Assembly (NCBI GenBank): GCA_048013815.1
Contig: CM106586.1
Span: forward strand, 2,170,001-2,234,000
Source of the DNA: Setoptus koraiensis
Taxonomy: Eukaryota > Arthropoda
DNA: 64,000 nucleotides
Reading direction: 5' to 3'
The translations under genes were made by a program, and so were the position numbers. Below are positions 1 through 14,751 of the stretch, one piece after another. The notes under the pieces are model-generated. The model was not told the DNA's origin. It saw only the letters and a program-made list of their open reading frames with translations, and did no database searches. Numbering within the stretch: the first letter of the stretch is position 1; the number at the start of each line of letters is the position of its first letter.

Positions 1-54
1 AAGCTGGCGCATTGCTATTATGAGAGCACAGTTATCACGGCAACTATCGCCACT

Positions 55-90
55 GAGCTAGTGAGCTAGCGAGCTAGTGAGCTAGTGAGC
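55..90. repeat. Short tandem repeat, GAGCTAGT unit
   Basis: The unit GAGCTAGT or GAGCTAGC is repeated about four times. It is a small satellite-like tract with no visible coding role. Confidence 0.7.
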
Positions 91-192
91 GGATAGTTAA
101 GCGCATAGTTAGCGGATACTGGGTCGCTTTGGCAACGACGGGAAACACATTTTGTTTTAGAAAAATGTGTATTGAATAGCTACACACACAAC

Positions 193-242
193 CAACACCG
201 ACAACACCGACAACACCGACAACTCTGACAACACCGACAACA
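193..242. repeat. 9-bp tandem repeat, CAACACCGA unit
   Basis: The 9-mer CAACACCGA starts at 193, 202, 211 and 229, with a variant copy (CAACTCTGA) at 220 and a partial copy at the end. It is a minisatellite of about five and a half units. Confidence 0.85.
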
Positions 243-860
243 GGCAGCCTGTGGCTTTTATGGCAACTTTATCCGGCGAGTTGGCGCATGTTCTCTTGCA
301 GCGTGCGTTTGTGTTGTGCCCGTGCGATTGGCTAACTAGCTCAAATAGATATAGATAATAGTATATAATCTAATTTATTATTATAATATAATATATATGA
401 CACGGTATATATATCCTGTATGGCAATTGGATGGCAGCGGGATTAATAATATATATTATTGTGCGTTACTTTTTCGGTTGGATTGTTATTTTTGTGCAGT
501 TGACTAGTTGACATTAAGTGTAATGGATAGTGCACGGGCTATAGCGACCACCTGGCGAGCGTAAGAGTTTAAGTTTGACAAGTCATATCGTATGTTTGCA
601 TGTGTCCATTTCGCTTTGTACTAACTTGGTATAACTTTTACTCTATATCTACTGTTTAGAGTGTAACAGTGCTAGTGTATAACTTATACAGTATAAGTTT
701 TATAAGTTAAGTTATGTGAGTGGCTATAAGTAGATATAGACAGCTTGCGCAACAATAACAAGCTGTCTACTATGTATATGAGCATGGATCACATTGAGTG
801 TCTACAATGATCTGCTTACCAATGATCTGCACCATCCAGCTTGTTACGGGTGCCGGTGCC

Positions 861-980
861 ATTTGTCAGCTGTCAGCTGACAGTTGTCAGTTGTCGGCCG
901 ACAGTTGTCATTTGTCAGTTGTCATTAGTCAGTTGTCATTTGTCATTTGTCATTTGTCATTTGTCCTTTGTCGTTTGACA
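861..980. repeat. Degenerate 7-bp tandem repeat, ATTTGTC / AGTTGTC
   Basis: About 16 units of ATTTGTC, AGTTGTC and close variants run in tandem. Near the left end some units occur in both orientations (TGTCAGCTGACA, TGTCGGCCGACA), making small palindromes. There is no coding support. Confidence 0.8.
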
Positions 981-3900
981 TTTACTTAAGGTTAAAACTG
1001 GACACACAAAGGTGAAGCAAACTAACAACACCTATACTCATCTTGCTGATGTCATCACTTTGGCCAGCGTTTTTGTCTTACTATTTTTGTTTGTGTCTCA
1101 ATTTTGATCATTGTTGTTGTTGTTCGTGTCCAACTAACAACAACAATCACAAATACAATCTGTTTAGCAAACCAATGCAACCAATCAAACAATACAAACA
1201 CATTGAACACAAATCAATTTTGTCTCATCTAATTCTGTCTTTTTGCGCTTGTGTCACCAATTTCACCTGTGTGTTTGTTTGTCGCCTTTAGTGTGACCTT
1301 GGTGTAGTTGCGAAATTGCAAAATTGCAAAATTGCAAAATCTAAACCCCAAACCCCAAACCCCCCAAAAAACAAACAAACAAATACTCTCAATCATTCGC
1401 AGTTGTCAGTCACAATTGCGCCAGAGACCAATACAAACAAACCTTGCTTTTGGTGCCCAACAAATATCAGTGGCATCAACAGACAGGTGCCGCAACACAA
1501 CAAATTGGAGCTGGCAAAAGTAAAAAGCACAATGCGTATGCCGCATGACCATGACAATAATAACTACTAATATATACCAGCCATGATAGACTATATGTGT
1601 GCGTATCGACTAGACTACAAAGTGGCTCGAGTCGAATTCCAATTCCAATTCGCAATCGCATTTAAATTCAGATTGAGCCGTTCCAGTTGAGACCATAATC
1701 TATGTGGCTCCCTTTTATCTTTCAACTCCCTTTGCTCCCATCCATGTCCGCACCTATCACCTTGTGTGCAGCTGAGCTCCCATTGTGCTAGTGTATGGTC
1801 TGGTGCATGGTATAGTCACCAAACTGCAGTGTATGGTCCAGTGTGCAGCATTGTGATGGGCATAGCGCCGCACGGGTACATAGCGCCGTTCGCGACCTAT
1901 CATTACTGTGATGTGTTGGCGTGGTGTCACAACACAGTGAGTGCGCGTTTGTAATGGCACACAACAAGAGCATAGGCCAGCAACAACCAGTTCAGTTGGC
2001 CCCATGATTGGCCCCATTTTGTTGCCCACAGGCGCATATCAACTCATGTTCAGGTGTACAAGTGGTGCTAGTGACAACACGCTGTCTCTGCTTGGTGTCG
2101 TTGGCTCTCCACTGCTGTCTATGTGTGTGTGTGTGTGTGTGTTGTTGGGCCCCATTCATTGTCTATATTTTATTGAGCACAAACCAAACTAACCGCACAA
2201 TCAATTTGTTGGTTGGCAACTGTAAATAAATTCCCGTTCAGCCGGCTCGGTAAACATGCAATATCAAATGCTGCTTATCGGTTATGCAATCTCGGTCAAA
2301 ATTATCTCTGTCTTCTATCTCTGTCTTCTGTAGACACACACACACTATGCTTGCTATGTTGGCGTCACAACGACAACAGAGAAGCATGCACACAAGCAGA
2401 TTAGATCTTTTTATCTTGGCATTACTTTTAGCCACGCCATAGCAGCCAACATAACAAGATTATCTATCACATCCCGTCCAATCCATACATTATCTATCGT
2501 CTTAACTCTCTTGTCAGCCTCCCTCTGGCACTCCCTCTCTGCCTCCCACTAGCCATTTAACACATAGTGTGCAGCTGGCTAATATCATGTGAACTATACT
2601 GATATTGACATGCATAAGACGGCCCCAGATACATGCATATGACGTCAGATGAGGGCATGAGATGAGGCCAAGAGATAAGTTGAGGCCGAGCGGAGAATTG
2701 AATTGTTTGCTAGCTGTTGCGTCTCGCTGCTGCTGCCGCTGGTTGGCTCATTTCTGTTGGGCTCATTTCTGTTGGGCGTATTTCATTTATTGTTGGCCCC
2801 ATGTCCAATGCCAGCCAGTGCATGTATGAGTGCAGTTGTATTTAAATGGCAAATGGCAAATAGCAAATAGCAAATAGCAAATGGCAAGGCTACCATTAAC
2901 CCGTCTGTCGGCCATTGTCATATTTATTATTCACACACAGCTCATAAGCCAGCCATTATATATATGTATATATTCATGAATATTCACCAAGCGATGGTGA
3001 TCTTAATCAGATATTTCAAGTTGAATTGCAAAGTCCGCCACTTGTGTCCAATGGCGAGCTGCCTGTTTCCTCCTAATGCTCTAATGGTCAACTAATTGTG
3101 CCAAAATCTATATGATATACGATGCAGCAAATAATAAATGCACGTTGAACAAAAAGAAATGCCTCGGCTCGCCATTAGAGATGACCGGCCAACTGGTCAG
3201 TGTGACTGGCCAAAATGACTGATAATGCAACCATTTATTCAATGAGTATTCAAAGGCAATTCTACGAGCAATCGATGAACATTGGGTGCGCTTCCGATGT
3301 TACTCATAGTTACTCGTATGAGTCATAGGGTACGAGTATTCAAATGAGTTGCCATCGAATATATACACTGAATGAATAATATGAGCAGCATTTATCTCAT
3401 CCATGAATACGTCAGACATTGGCACTCGTTCGCAACATATCACTCATTGTGCCAAACTTTATTATAGGTGCGCCACCAGGTGAGAGAAAAATGACGCCCA
3501 GTTGCCCATTGTAAGTGTGTGGCGATGATTGGGTTTATTGTTGGTTGTGTGTGTTTGTTGTTGGCCCCACGTCAAGTCTATTCATTTCAGTTCATGACAA
3601 TTGTTTGTTATCGCCAGCCAGATATGAAATGATATGAAATGAAATGACAAATAACTAACTATATACACAGTGTATTGTTCGTTTCATATTGGTCGCTTCA
3701 TATCCAAACTAAATCAGATGGCCGGTTGACTTTGATTTTGGTGGCTCGAATGTCGAGTGTCGAGCCCACTCACAATCATTCTCAAAAAGTTAACACAAAC
3801 AAGTGGCTCCATTCAATTGTTGTTTGTGCTCTTCCGTTTTTTATTCTTTTGCCTCATGCCCTGACAACTCATATTCCATAGTTCACGTCAGGTGCCGCTA

Positions 3901-4087
3901 GATACGCATATATCCATTGCCCATTGTGAGACACACACACACGCATTCTTTCGTCGGTGCTTTTATTCACGTCAGTTTATATCACATCAACACACACACA
4001 CTGACTGCTATTGAATCAATGCAATTGATATCATGCTGCAACTAACAATGCCATAACTATACCACTTTCCATTTCACAACAAATTTG

Positions 4088-4103
4088 TCACACGCACACA
4101 CAC

Positions 4104-4156
<53 letters not shown>
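4088..4156. repeat. CA microsatellite
   Basis: Almost pure (CA)n of about 34 units, interrupted by a few G residues near the left end. Confidence 0.95.
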
Positions 4157-4159
<3 letters not shown>

Positions 4160-6256
4160 GCACATGTACACAAACGCAAACACGTTTAACGTTATACGCA
4201 CGTTGCGTAATATCACGTGATGCAGCCATATAAGCTATTGATATGATATAAGCAGCTTGCCATGGCCAGTTGTTGTGCGTATTGTATTGCGCAATAAGTA
4301 ATGCCTGGCGCGTATTGTGTGCACTGTTTGTTGTTGTCATGATATCGTGACGATTTAGACAAATCATCGGCGACATCTATCGGTGATGATCGATGGGGCC
4401 CCTACATTTGTGTGCCCAAATGTATGTGTGTGCGCTTGTTGCCCCCCCCCCTCCTAACACAATCAAATAATCTTGCTACTAACCTAGCCACTAAGTTATC
4501 CGTTTTCAGTTCAATGCAACGACACTTAACTACAACTAGGGCTACGCTCATGACCATTTGCATAGCTTGTCGTGCCTCGGTGCTGCCAAGACCAATGTGG
4601 CAAGACCGACAATTGAATAAATAATCTAATAGGCGCCACGGGCTAAACTCGCATTCTTGCACAGTGCGACTTACTCCACAAAAAGGCCGCATACACACAC
4701 ACACACACACGTATACAAATGTGAGAAGCTAGTGCATGCACACAAAAGTGCCCCATTGGTATTTACTCTAGGTGCATTGAGCTCACCTGAGTTCAGCACA
4801 GTTTACCTGTTTAGTCGGGCGTGATCTAGGGGGCCAAGTACAGTTATAGGCACACACGCACACTCACACACCAGTCAGAGAGAGAGAGAGAGAGTGAGGC
4901 AATGTTGAGAGTTGTTGGCACAAGAAGAAGAAGAAGAGGAGCACGACAAATAAGCAGTGGCACATTATCTAGCCAGAGCAAATAAAATGCAATCCGTTGC
5001 AAACACCCACGCATAGTGGCACACGCAAAGGTATTGTGTGATATGCATAGGTGCATGATTATGCAACAAAAGTCACCAAGCGAGCTAATGGCGCACATTG
5101 GAGCCGTTGCAACAATAGTTTGGCTTCTTCAATGTCCCTAAATTCGCTCGCTCATTTGTTTGGCTTGACTTGCCACTTTGGACTGGCCAAAATGCGACAC
5201 ACACGACCTATTGCCACATTGAGGCGACTCATTGAGATTATTTATAAAGTCTCTATCGTGAAGATGAGCAAATTTAGAGAGATTTATCAACTAGAATTAG
5301 TGCTATTATGGGCACACTGACCAGGCAGCGATTGTAGCATAAAGTGTGTTTATTTCCCAACTTGTGTCCATCTCAGAGAACACCCGCTGGTCCCCTTAAG
5401 CGTGGGCCGCATAACACAAAATGTACACAAATGTACACAAAATGTAGAAAAAACTGGGCCCAGAAATAGGCAAGCAATAGTCGTTGTCTCACTGATAATA
5501 ATAAGAGCAAATATTGACCCGAGCTTTAGTTGCATGAGCGGCCTAACGGGTCAGGCAACATTTGTCTACGTTTGTGTAGCTTACGCTGTAGCTTACACTT
5601 ACTTGTTAGCTAACAACATATAATATACAATATACAATATATAATATATACAATAAAATAAAACTATTACGATGAATCAAAGGGAAGCCAACAAATCAAT
5701 GGCAGCGGTGCCACGGGTACAGGTATAACGAGCTCACTGTTTTGTGTTCGTTGCTCGTGCTTACAATCACCATTGAGCTCGTGCAACTTGACTGTTATTA
5801 CTACTATTATTATTACTATTACTGTTATTATTATTATAACTCGCTTGTCGTATATCTAACACAATACAAATATTGCCAGTCTTATTGTGTTCATCAACAG
5901 GTTCAAGCTCATTAGTCCAATGAATGGCTTAACCAAGCATGCATAACTAACGAGTAACTTACAAGTCACGATTTGTAACTTACAAGTTGTGAGACCCAAT
6001 TGGTTGCATTGACAAGTGCATTGATTGACAATAATGACAGCTGTCGTAATTGTCGCTCACCGGAAGAGCATGTCATTTCTAGCGGCCAGCAAACGTGTTA
6101 TCTGGTCTATAATTGGAGTTATCTGGCTTATAAGCCAACCAATTCTCTAATAATATCCACAATTACATAACATGTTGCGAGTTACGTTGCGAGCCTGTGC
6201 ACATATTGCAAGAAAACTGTCTGATTGTTTCATTGTTGTTGTTCATTTCATGCAAC

Positions 6257-6259
6257 ATC

Positions 6260-6320
<61 letters not shown>
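6257..6320. repeat. CAA microsatellite
   Basis: Pure (CAA)n of about 21 units. The short frame across it is only a translated repeat. Confidence 0.95.
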
Positions 6321-9300
6321 CTGACATGGCTTCAGTTAGTCAGCTATGCTCAACCACTAATGGATACTTATTGAGTGCGAATGGCCTAGTTATACGATGA
6401 TCACGTAATAATTTATAATAAACTTTTTAGTTGTCACGTTCTGCTCGTTGTTTGTGGCGCCTCTTGTACAACTAGACAGAGCAAGCCGGTAGTGAAAGCA
6501 TGTACACACTTGACTTAAGTTTCCTCTTTAGTTGTGTAGTGAAGTCTGCAAAGTGTTTCAGTCACGTAACATGCAAGTGACTGGCATAATGACATTGTTA
6601 TTTTATTATTTGGGAGCGCAAACAATTAATATTAACGCATTAATGCAACAACAGCAACACCAACACCAACAACAACAACAACAACAGCAACCACCGCTGC
6701 GACCACGACCCATCATCGAGTTATTTCGATGAATAAACTTGCGTTCACTCATCATGCAAACAATTGAATAATGATGGAGAATAAAATAACGGCAAATATT
6801 TCCATTTCAGGCCTGCCATTCATTTGAGTTTTGTGCTCTGTTGCTGTGGCGCTCTCTCACCCCGTTACGGGCACCAGTAACAAATAAAATTAAATTTTTC
6901 TATGGGCACCTGTCAGTGCCACCAGCGGCTAATACCTGGCTGCGAGCTGGGTAATTGCTAAGCCCGCAATGCCTTTCATCAGCCTGTTTCGTCATTACTG
7001 TTGCTGGTGAGAGCTGTCTGAGAATTTGCCTAATGACAAAATGACAGAATGACAAAACGGTTAGCGTGTGAATATTCAAATGATTATACGCAACACTAAT
7101 ACACTTACACACACAGCATTGCGGTGCCTCACAAAACTGATTATAACTGGGCACTACATGCTGTGTAATGGCTCCTTTTTGGCTGGTTGTCGTGGCCGGT
7201 TTTGAGCCATCATTAGCGAACAGTTGAACGGCAACGTGCAAAGTTTGCAAAATATGCTCATATTCAATTCATCGATGCGTTGTTGTTGTTGTTGTTGTTG
7301 TTGATGACGTATCTTGTATCATATGTAACAAGAATGTGTTGTTAGCCAAAATTGGCTGCGGGCGAAACAACGAGATACCGTGTAAATGAGCGATTTGAGT
7401 TGTACGTTCACCCGGGGCCGATATTGATGGCATGAGTGTCGGTAAAATGGTTTTTGCGGGCCGGCCAACAGCAGCGAGATAAGCTTACATTGTATATCCG
7501 ATCTTGATGCGTCTTGTTGTATTAGGCGCATGATATCGGATATAAGTGAAACGCACATAAAGCGCCCACACACGCGCATGTAATCTCTAATTATTTGCTC
7601 ATTTTATCTCACGATCCAATAACCTTTAATCACATAAAAGGCCATAAGGTACATAGGGTACATAGGGTACATGGGCGCAGCACAGTGGCAGCATATATCG
7701 CGATAAAGCGATGAAGGTGTCTCTTTTGTGCAAGGCCTAATCTTATGTAACAGCCGATGTGTGCCACTGATTTTTGCCAGTGTCTCGGCGACAAGCAAGC
7801 AAGCGAGTGAGTTATTTCCTTTGCTCTTCTCGTTGTGCCTGTCAGTGTGGCTACCAGCTCGCAATTTAATGATGATGCCCATGTGCATTTTGTGGGCCAT
7901 TCTGAGGCCGACATTTTCTCATTAAGTATCGCTCATTGGTGCTTGCTGCAGCTCGCCTATTTCTCTCTCAATGTTAATATGCTGTTCGCTGTTTATTGGC
8001 ACAACTGCACACAATTGTGCACTGCTCTGTCCTGTGTCTCTAGCACGTTCTCTATAATACGCTGATGCGCGTGCTGGTGCTAAATTCAAATTAACGCCGG
8101 GCCTCACATTCTTTTTTCTTTGGGCGCGACCTATTTTTTGTTTGGCCTCTCGTCGGGCCAGCGCAATCACGTGGCAAGCTTAAGCAAATGATGCAAGCAC
8201 ACAAACAAACACACACACGCACACGCACACATACGCACAAATGATTGCATAAAGACGAACTGCACAAAGGAACGAAATGTAAATTTATATTGAAAGTAAA
8301 TCTCAATTAGCCAGTTAGTTGTGACAGTAACTATGAGTTAATAAGCTGCTCATTTCTGCAACAACAACAACAACAACAGCAACAACAACAGCAACAACAG
8401 CAACAGCAACTGTAACGACAGCTGCCACTGCACAGACCACGCAATGCAATTGTTGGCATGAGAGCACGTGATATTTATTTATAAGTGGCCTCGTTCTCTC
8501 TCTCTGGATACTCTCCTTATGCTGTCTCTCTGTAGTATGCAGTGTGTAGTGCATAGTAGGCAGCATATAGTTACGTAGAATGTAGTTACGTAAGCACACT
8601 GGTACAAGTGTTTGTCTCGAGTCGAACGTTGCCAGCCAGTGTGTAATGGCAACATTGGCTTGCTTGTGTCAATTATCAACAAGCAAATTTCAAACATGCC
8701 TGTGTGTGTGTGTGTGCAAACGAACAAAAAGAAACAAGTCAAAGTTGGCTCAATCTCGTTAGCAAACAACCTCAGATGTAACGGGCCTTTTTGGGCTCGC
8801 CAGAGTCATTAGGGTATTTGGTATTTGGCAAGGTTGCTGCTGTGACAACAACTGGTCAACAACTGATTAGCCGGTCATCGTCAGATAAATCCAAACTAAA
8901 ACCCAAATGAAGTGCCAACCAGCCAACCAACCAATCGACCAAACGAGCACAAAGAGGTGAACAATGGCCAATTTGATGGTGGGCAAAGGAAAGAAATTAA
9001 GAAAAGAAAAGAAAAGACAGTTCGCTCTTATTTTCCACTTGAACAAATCCGGCATCCGTGACTGCTAAATCCCCGACACGCTCGCAAGCCGTCACATATC
9101 CCCAACACTATACATCTAGACAGTCGGTTGTGGCGTTTGTTTTACTCACTCACTGGCCCCACCATTAGCTCGCTATTGGCTGGCCAAAAGGTACAAGTCA
9201 TGCCAATGCTGCAAATGATTGCATTGATAACAACCAAACACACAGTTTTATACTCTTTTGTCTCTGTCCCTCTCTCTCTCTCTCTGGTGAGTAATCAGTT

Positions 9301-10121
9301 AACTATCTCTGTCTCGTGTCATACACTCGAGCAACGAAAGAGCCGAATAGCTTAATTGAAGCACAGTTATTACATTTATATCATGTTATTTACATCATAT
9401 CAACTTGCCAATGTCAATGTCCCAAGCACTGACATTGGCAAACAGTAAGCAGGACACCATCATCGTGCAGTAGCATCTACTACATAAACAAAATATTATC
9501 ATATCTATATATATCTAATATATCCATATCTTATGTGTCGGATGTATCAGCAAGCAATATCTTTCAAGGCTCTATTAACTGGTTAGTTAGATCAAGTGTT
9601 TGTTTGCTACTTTGTTTGCTATGCTGCCCACAAACGGCACAAATGTCTCAATGAAAAAAACCAGATTGCCTCTATTTTTGGACCGTTATCTTCTGTCATC
9701 GCTTAGTTTTTGGTTAGTTTTGTCTTGATGTCGTGTGATGATTTGATTGACAAATGTTGCCAACTTACCTGGTGAATTAGGCTTTTCTAGCAAGATTTCC
9801 TCGTTTCATTAATGGCATTTGTGTGGCATTAATTATGAACAGCACTACAGTGGCGCTGCACTAATCAATATGCATGCCCTGTGCCATATTCGCTAATTAA
9901 CTAACAGGTTGTAAGTACTTAGATGCAAATTCAAATCTACTCAGCAGAATCATATCATGCACGATTGTTCGCATATAAACTTTTACTTTTGCCTTCACAA
10001 ACACAATGAGCCTCGTCGGATTGAGTCTGTTGCTTATTCATAATACATATATATGTAATAATAACGATGTATATATAATAATAACGATGATGGTCATTGC
10101 AAAACAAGCCACTGTGTGCTC

Positions 10122-10165
10122 TCAATGCAGTCTAATTGCTAACTATAGCAATTAGACTGCATTGA
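10122..10165. repeat. Perfect 20-bp inverted repeat with a 4-nt loop
   Basis: The arm at 10122-10141 is the exact reverse complement of 10146-10165, with spacer ACTA. Part of the arm (CAATGCAGTCTA) recurs about 120 bp downstream at about 10287-10298. The stem could be the fold-back end of a small non-autonomous DNA element or a chance palindrome. No target-site duplication or transposase is visible. Confidence 0.85.
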
Positions 10166-12966
10166 ACCGAGTTATATTAGCTAATAAACCGTAGCTAATC
10201 ACGTAGGTGACAAAGCCACATTAGCTGGCCTTGGTATGCTAGCATATTATCGAGCAATTGCCATAGCAACCCATGGTCCTCTATACAATGCAGTCTAGTG
10301 GCGTAGTTATTAGTGGGTCCCTTGAAAACTAAATGCACTTGCTCACAATTGTCAATTTAATATTCACTCACTATTTTATAGATGCGATCAATATATTAGC
10401 ATGATATCAAACATGGCGTCGATTGGTATCATTTATTGGCACCAAGCGAGTGTCTAATAATGAGCAGACAATTGACTCAATTATCGATGAGTTTATTTAT
10501 ATTGTGAGCAACCATTTGGGACAATTGAAATGAATTTTAATGTGTTGCCATTTGTTTGTTTGTTTGTTTGATTGCTCAAGTTAACATTGGCTTGAGATCA
10601 TTTATTGCACACAATTGATTGGCTAGATAATCTAATGGTCTCTATATTAATGGATTCGTCAGCGTTCACAACAGCATACCAGTTACAGCGCCAAGCAAAC
10701 GGATAATGCTGGTCGCCCACTTCTATTGTCTGTCGCCTCATATCATATGAGTCATTTGTGTGAGCCAGCCCAACTAGCTAAATCGACTCAACTGGCTGTG
10801 AATAAGAGCAACCATTATTTAACGACCTAACCATTTGAAAAGAAGCCAGCCAGCCAGCCAGCCAGCCAAGTGCCATTGCCTGGTGCTTTTTGATGACATT
10901 TTCGCTGTCATTTCCAGTGCCATTTCGTTATACTCAATACACCATTGGCCCCATTTACAGTGGCGTAAGCAAGTCATTTCTTTTCAACTATTACATCTCT
11001 ATGCGAAGCAATGTGCATGGCATAAGATCATTTAGTTGGCACAGTTTGGACAAGCCCTGGCTGAAAATGTGATGACAGTCACACTTATGCAATAATCATT
11101 GACCATTTAAACATTAATCATTAATGTATTAACTCTATTAACTGCCCCATCAACTGCTCGTTGGTCGTTTAGGCTGCTTTGTATTTATTTACATTTTAAC
11201 CATTAAACAAGAGATTGATATTGGTAAAAGTAGCGAATTTCTCATTCATTTATCAGCATCATCATATTGTTTTTGTAACTACAGTATCGCATTTAGTGTC
11301 AGTCTATCAGTGTTGTAAGTAACAACTTTGCCTAGGGCGCCATTTCTAACGGTTCAAGGAATAATCTTGAGTCATCTTTGCTGCAAAATCTCTATAAATA
11401 AAAATATTTATTAGATATTGTTTTGCACTGAATTTAACAGACAGCCGACAAACATTGTTTGATATAGGTGCAAAAATGTTTGCGCCCCAAGGAAATAAAG
11501 TTAAATAAAATGTAATATATAAAATTGTTTGCAAAAGAATAGATTGAATTCTTTTGGCAATGTCATCTGATGGATAAAGTTTTTTGCGACATTAAGCAAT
11601 TTATTGATGGTTGATTCACATTCTCATGGAATCGTATTCCGTGTTAGTTTCTATCTTGCCCATTATGTAACCCCATTATGTAGCTATAAGCATAGTATAA
11701 GCAAGTTGAAGAGCAATAGAGAGTCGCACAAATTTGGTTGTAAGTTGGATTTTGAGCCAAGTTGTTGAGTTGCCAGTTTCTTTTATATTTCGTTATCGGC
11801 TTGCAGCATTTGACAGTAGCATTTATTTGCGGCTAACATACACAGCAATTGTGTATAGAGTTTTCAGTTTGTGCCAGCAAACACAAAAAGTATCATAGTA
11901 ATCATTTTGGTCATTCATAATGTCGATAGTTATTGTGCTAGCTTGATTGTGTCATATCTCACACACATGGCGATTGTTTGAGATCATCAGTCAAAATATA
12001 ACAACAAAAGAAGCTAATACGCCATCATGTCCACCTGTTTACACCTGTTTGGGTGGACTGTGGTTGTGCTGTTGTCGTGTAGCATTGTTGTGGCCAGATA
12101 AATGTTGTTGCTTGTCAGTTTTTCGCCACTGATATTGACCAGATGTTTGTGCTTGTACGTGTGTGGTGTTGCAATTGTTGCCATTATATACAGAGAGAGA
12201 GAGAGACTTGTTAGATTGCCATTATATCAGACAGACCCATAGCAGCAGCACCCACAAGTCCATTCAAGTCCAAACTATAAATAACTGATGATGATACAAA
12301 CAACAACAACAACACGATTACGACATCTAGGTAAACATTGCTTGGCACACATATTATTCTTATATTGTTGTTATACCGTTGTTGGTTGCTTCGTTTCAAT
12401 ATTATATAATAGCAAAACGAACCTATAGATAGAGAGATATTTATTTCTAGATTAAGTGCAAGCATCTTTTAAGCACAGCACAACAACAATAACTAACTTT
12501 ACTCTATAATATAATAATAATATAATAGTAATATAATAACTCTTCTCATCTACTGTTTGCCTATGTCATAAATTGTGATCATCAGCCGCTTAAATTGGAC
12601 AGCTTCAACAAAAGCAAGTGAGGCATTGGTCGAGATTGGCCAATTGGTGTGATATATCGCGGACTACAGGAAATACAAGCCAAAGATTTGATTTTGTTTT
12701 AATGAGTGGTCAAGCAAGAATCAATCAAAATTAATTCATTGTGCACCACCTGCTGCCAGTGTTTAAGAAATATAATAAACAATGTAAATTGTATACAAAA
12801 TAGCTCATCAGAATCGAAGCGGACCAATAAAAGCAATTGTATATCCTGCCTGAGTGCAGGCTCCACTTCAGTCCATGAAGGACTAAGTGGCTCCTCGTGT
12901 CAAGACAATCATCAGCAGCAGACTTGCTCCATTAATAGTGATAATAATAATAGTAATAATCAGACA

Positions 12967-14678
12967 ATGATTGGTAGCAACAATCAACAATCATCGCAGT
13001 CCAACAGCAACGGACTACAACAGACATGGATTGCGTTAGATGACAATCCTATTAGTCAACAATACGAGTGCCTCAAGCCTAAAATTAATCATGCCTCTAC
13101 GGGACCCTGTCTTAGTTGGTTAATATATGCAGCAACAAAAAAACGAACTAGCGACCTTGCCCAATTACGCAACTTGAATCAAACGCAATTAACTAACGAT
13201 CAATCTGCTTATGGAGCTAGCGGTTTGAGTGATGCTCTCAGTGTTGCCTATACCTCATTGAAACAACGCAATTCATTTAGTGGATTGAGCGCCGCATTAA
13301 GCGGAAGCGGCCCATCAGCAGCAGCTACAGACACAACAAACAAATCAATTAATAGAACAAACAATAATTATAACAACAACAATAATAATAATAATAATAA
13401 TAGCAATAATTATAACAATTTAACTGATCAAGACAACAGCACTGCCACTAGCCATAATAACAATCAAGCAATTGATCAGCAAGCAAATGTATTAATTAAT
13501 TCCTGTCATGATACCAATATCAATGTATTCCATAATGATTTTACACAATTTCCACCAATCTATGGTAGATGTGGATTGGCACAGGTGCCTGTACAACAGC
13601 GTTTCTACAATCAATTATTACAACAGCATATCAATGAGCTATCATTGGGCAATAAATTATCTGACAGAGTCAGTATATTCTTTTATGACAAGAAAGCGCC
13701 GCAATTATTTGAAAATAATTTAGCCAATGCAACACAATGCTCAATGCAAATGAGCAACAGCACAGTTGTCAGGGCACAACAATCTTATTTGCAATTGGGA
13801 GACGCAATTAAATACAAAAAGAAAGATCTCGCTTTGGCTCAAGATCTTTTGAGATTGGGCGTGAAACATTTAGAGAGGAACCGTCAAATGAAAATGTTGT
13901 TACTGTTGCAAACAATAGAGGAATCATCTAATACAATAGCGTTTGTTACAGAGGCCATTTTGTGCAGTTTGCAAAATTGTATCGATCTCAACAACAATCT
14001 CGGCTTTCCACTTGTTTATATGGGACAGGAGTTGTGCTTGGGCACCACCAACAGCCACAACAATGCTATCAACAAGGCCACCATTGACAACTCAGCTAGT
14101 AAGATCAATCAAGACCATTTGGAACAACAGATTGGCTATTATCAATTGACACAATTCGAAGTGAAATATGGTCTATTGCAGGTGAGTTCGATTGACTGAC
14201 AACAATTGTGCCCACTTGTTTTATAAAAAATAAATCTTGTTTTGCTCCGTAAATAAATTTCTCTTTGGCTATTGTGGATATTTTAAGAAATGGAGCTGGC
14301 CATTCGATTCGGTTGTGCAATGAACGTTTATCGTGCGTGACACAAAGCAACTAATGATATCATTTCAATAATTACATAATTTCCGACTTGACCAGCCTTA
14401 ATCATCATGTTGTTATCTGCCTGTCACGGACACTTCCAATAATAGTAACTTGTTAACTGAAGCTAACACTGTCAACAACGTGATTATTGGCTCACAATAT
14501 CAGCTATTGAAGCCAAATGTTGTTATGTCAGAGTTGCTTGGAGTCGGCCCACAATGTTGCGGTGATTGTGGCACCATCATGGGCGACAACAACAACTGCA
14601 GTTGTTGCAGCAGCACAAGAGAGATGTGCATCCGAATTGATTAGGTAGTAGCTCAAGCTCTCATTACGTGATCGTTGG

Positions 14679-14751
<73 letters not shown>

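Larger units (their letters stand above)
1..12700. other. 12.7-kb stretch with no gene seen
   Basis: Every open frame here is short (under about 120 codons), is mostly made of translated simple repeats such as CA, CAA, GTT or GTC runs, and resembles no protein family I know. The stretch is AT-rich with many microsatellites and short tandem repeats, listed separately. It lies directly upstream of the SCYL2-type gene and could contain that gene's promoter, non-coding first exons or a long 5' intron. Nothing in the sequence alone proves this. Confidence 0.6.

Noticed and set aside
4074-4376. Frames across CA, CAA and GTT microsatellites in the left 12 kb
   Set aside because: Their length comes from translated simple repeats and nothing beyond the repeats looks like protein.
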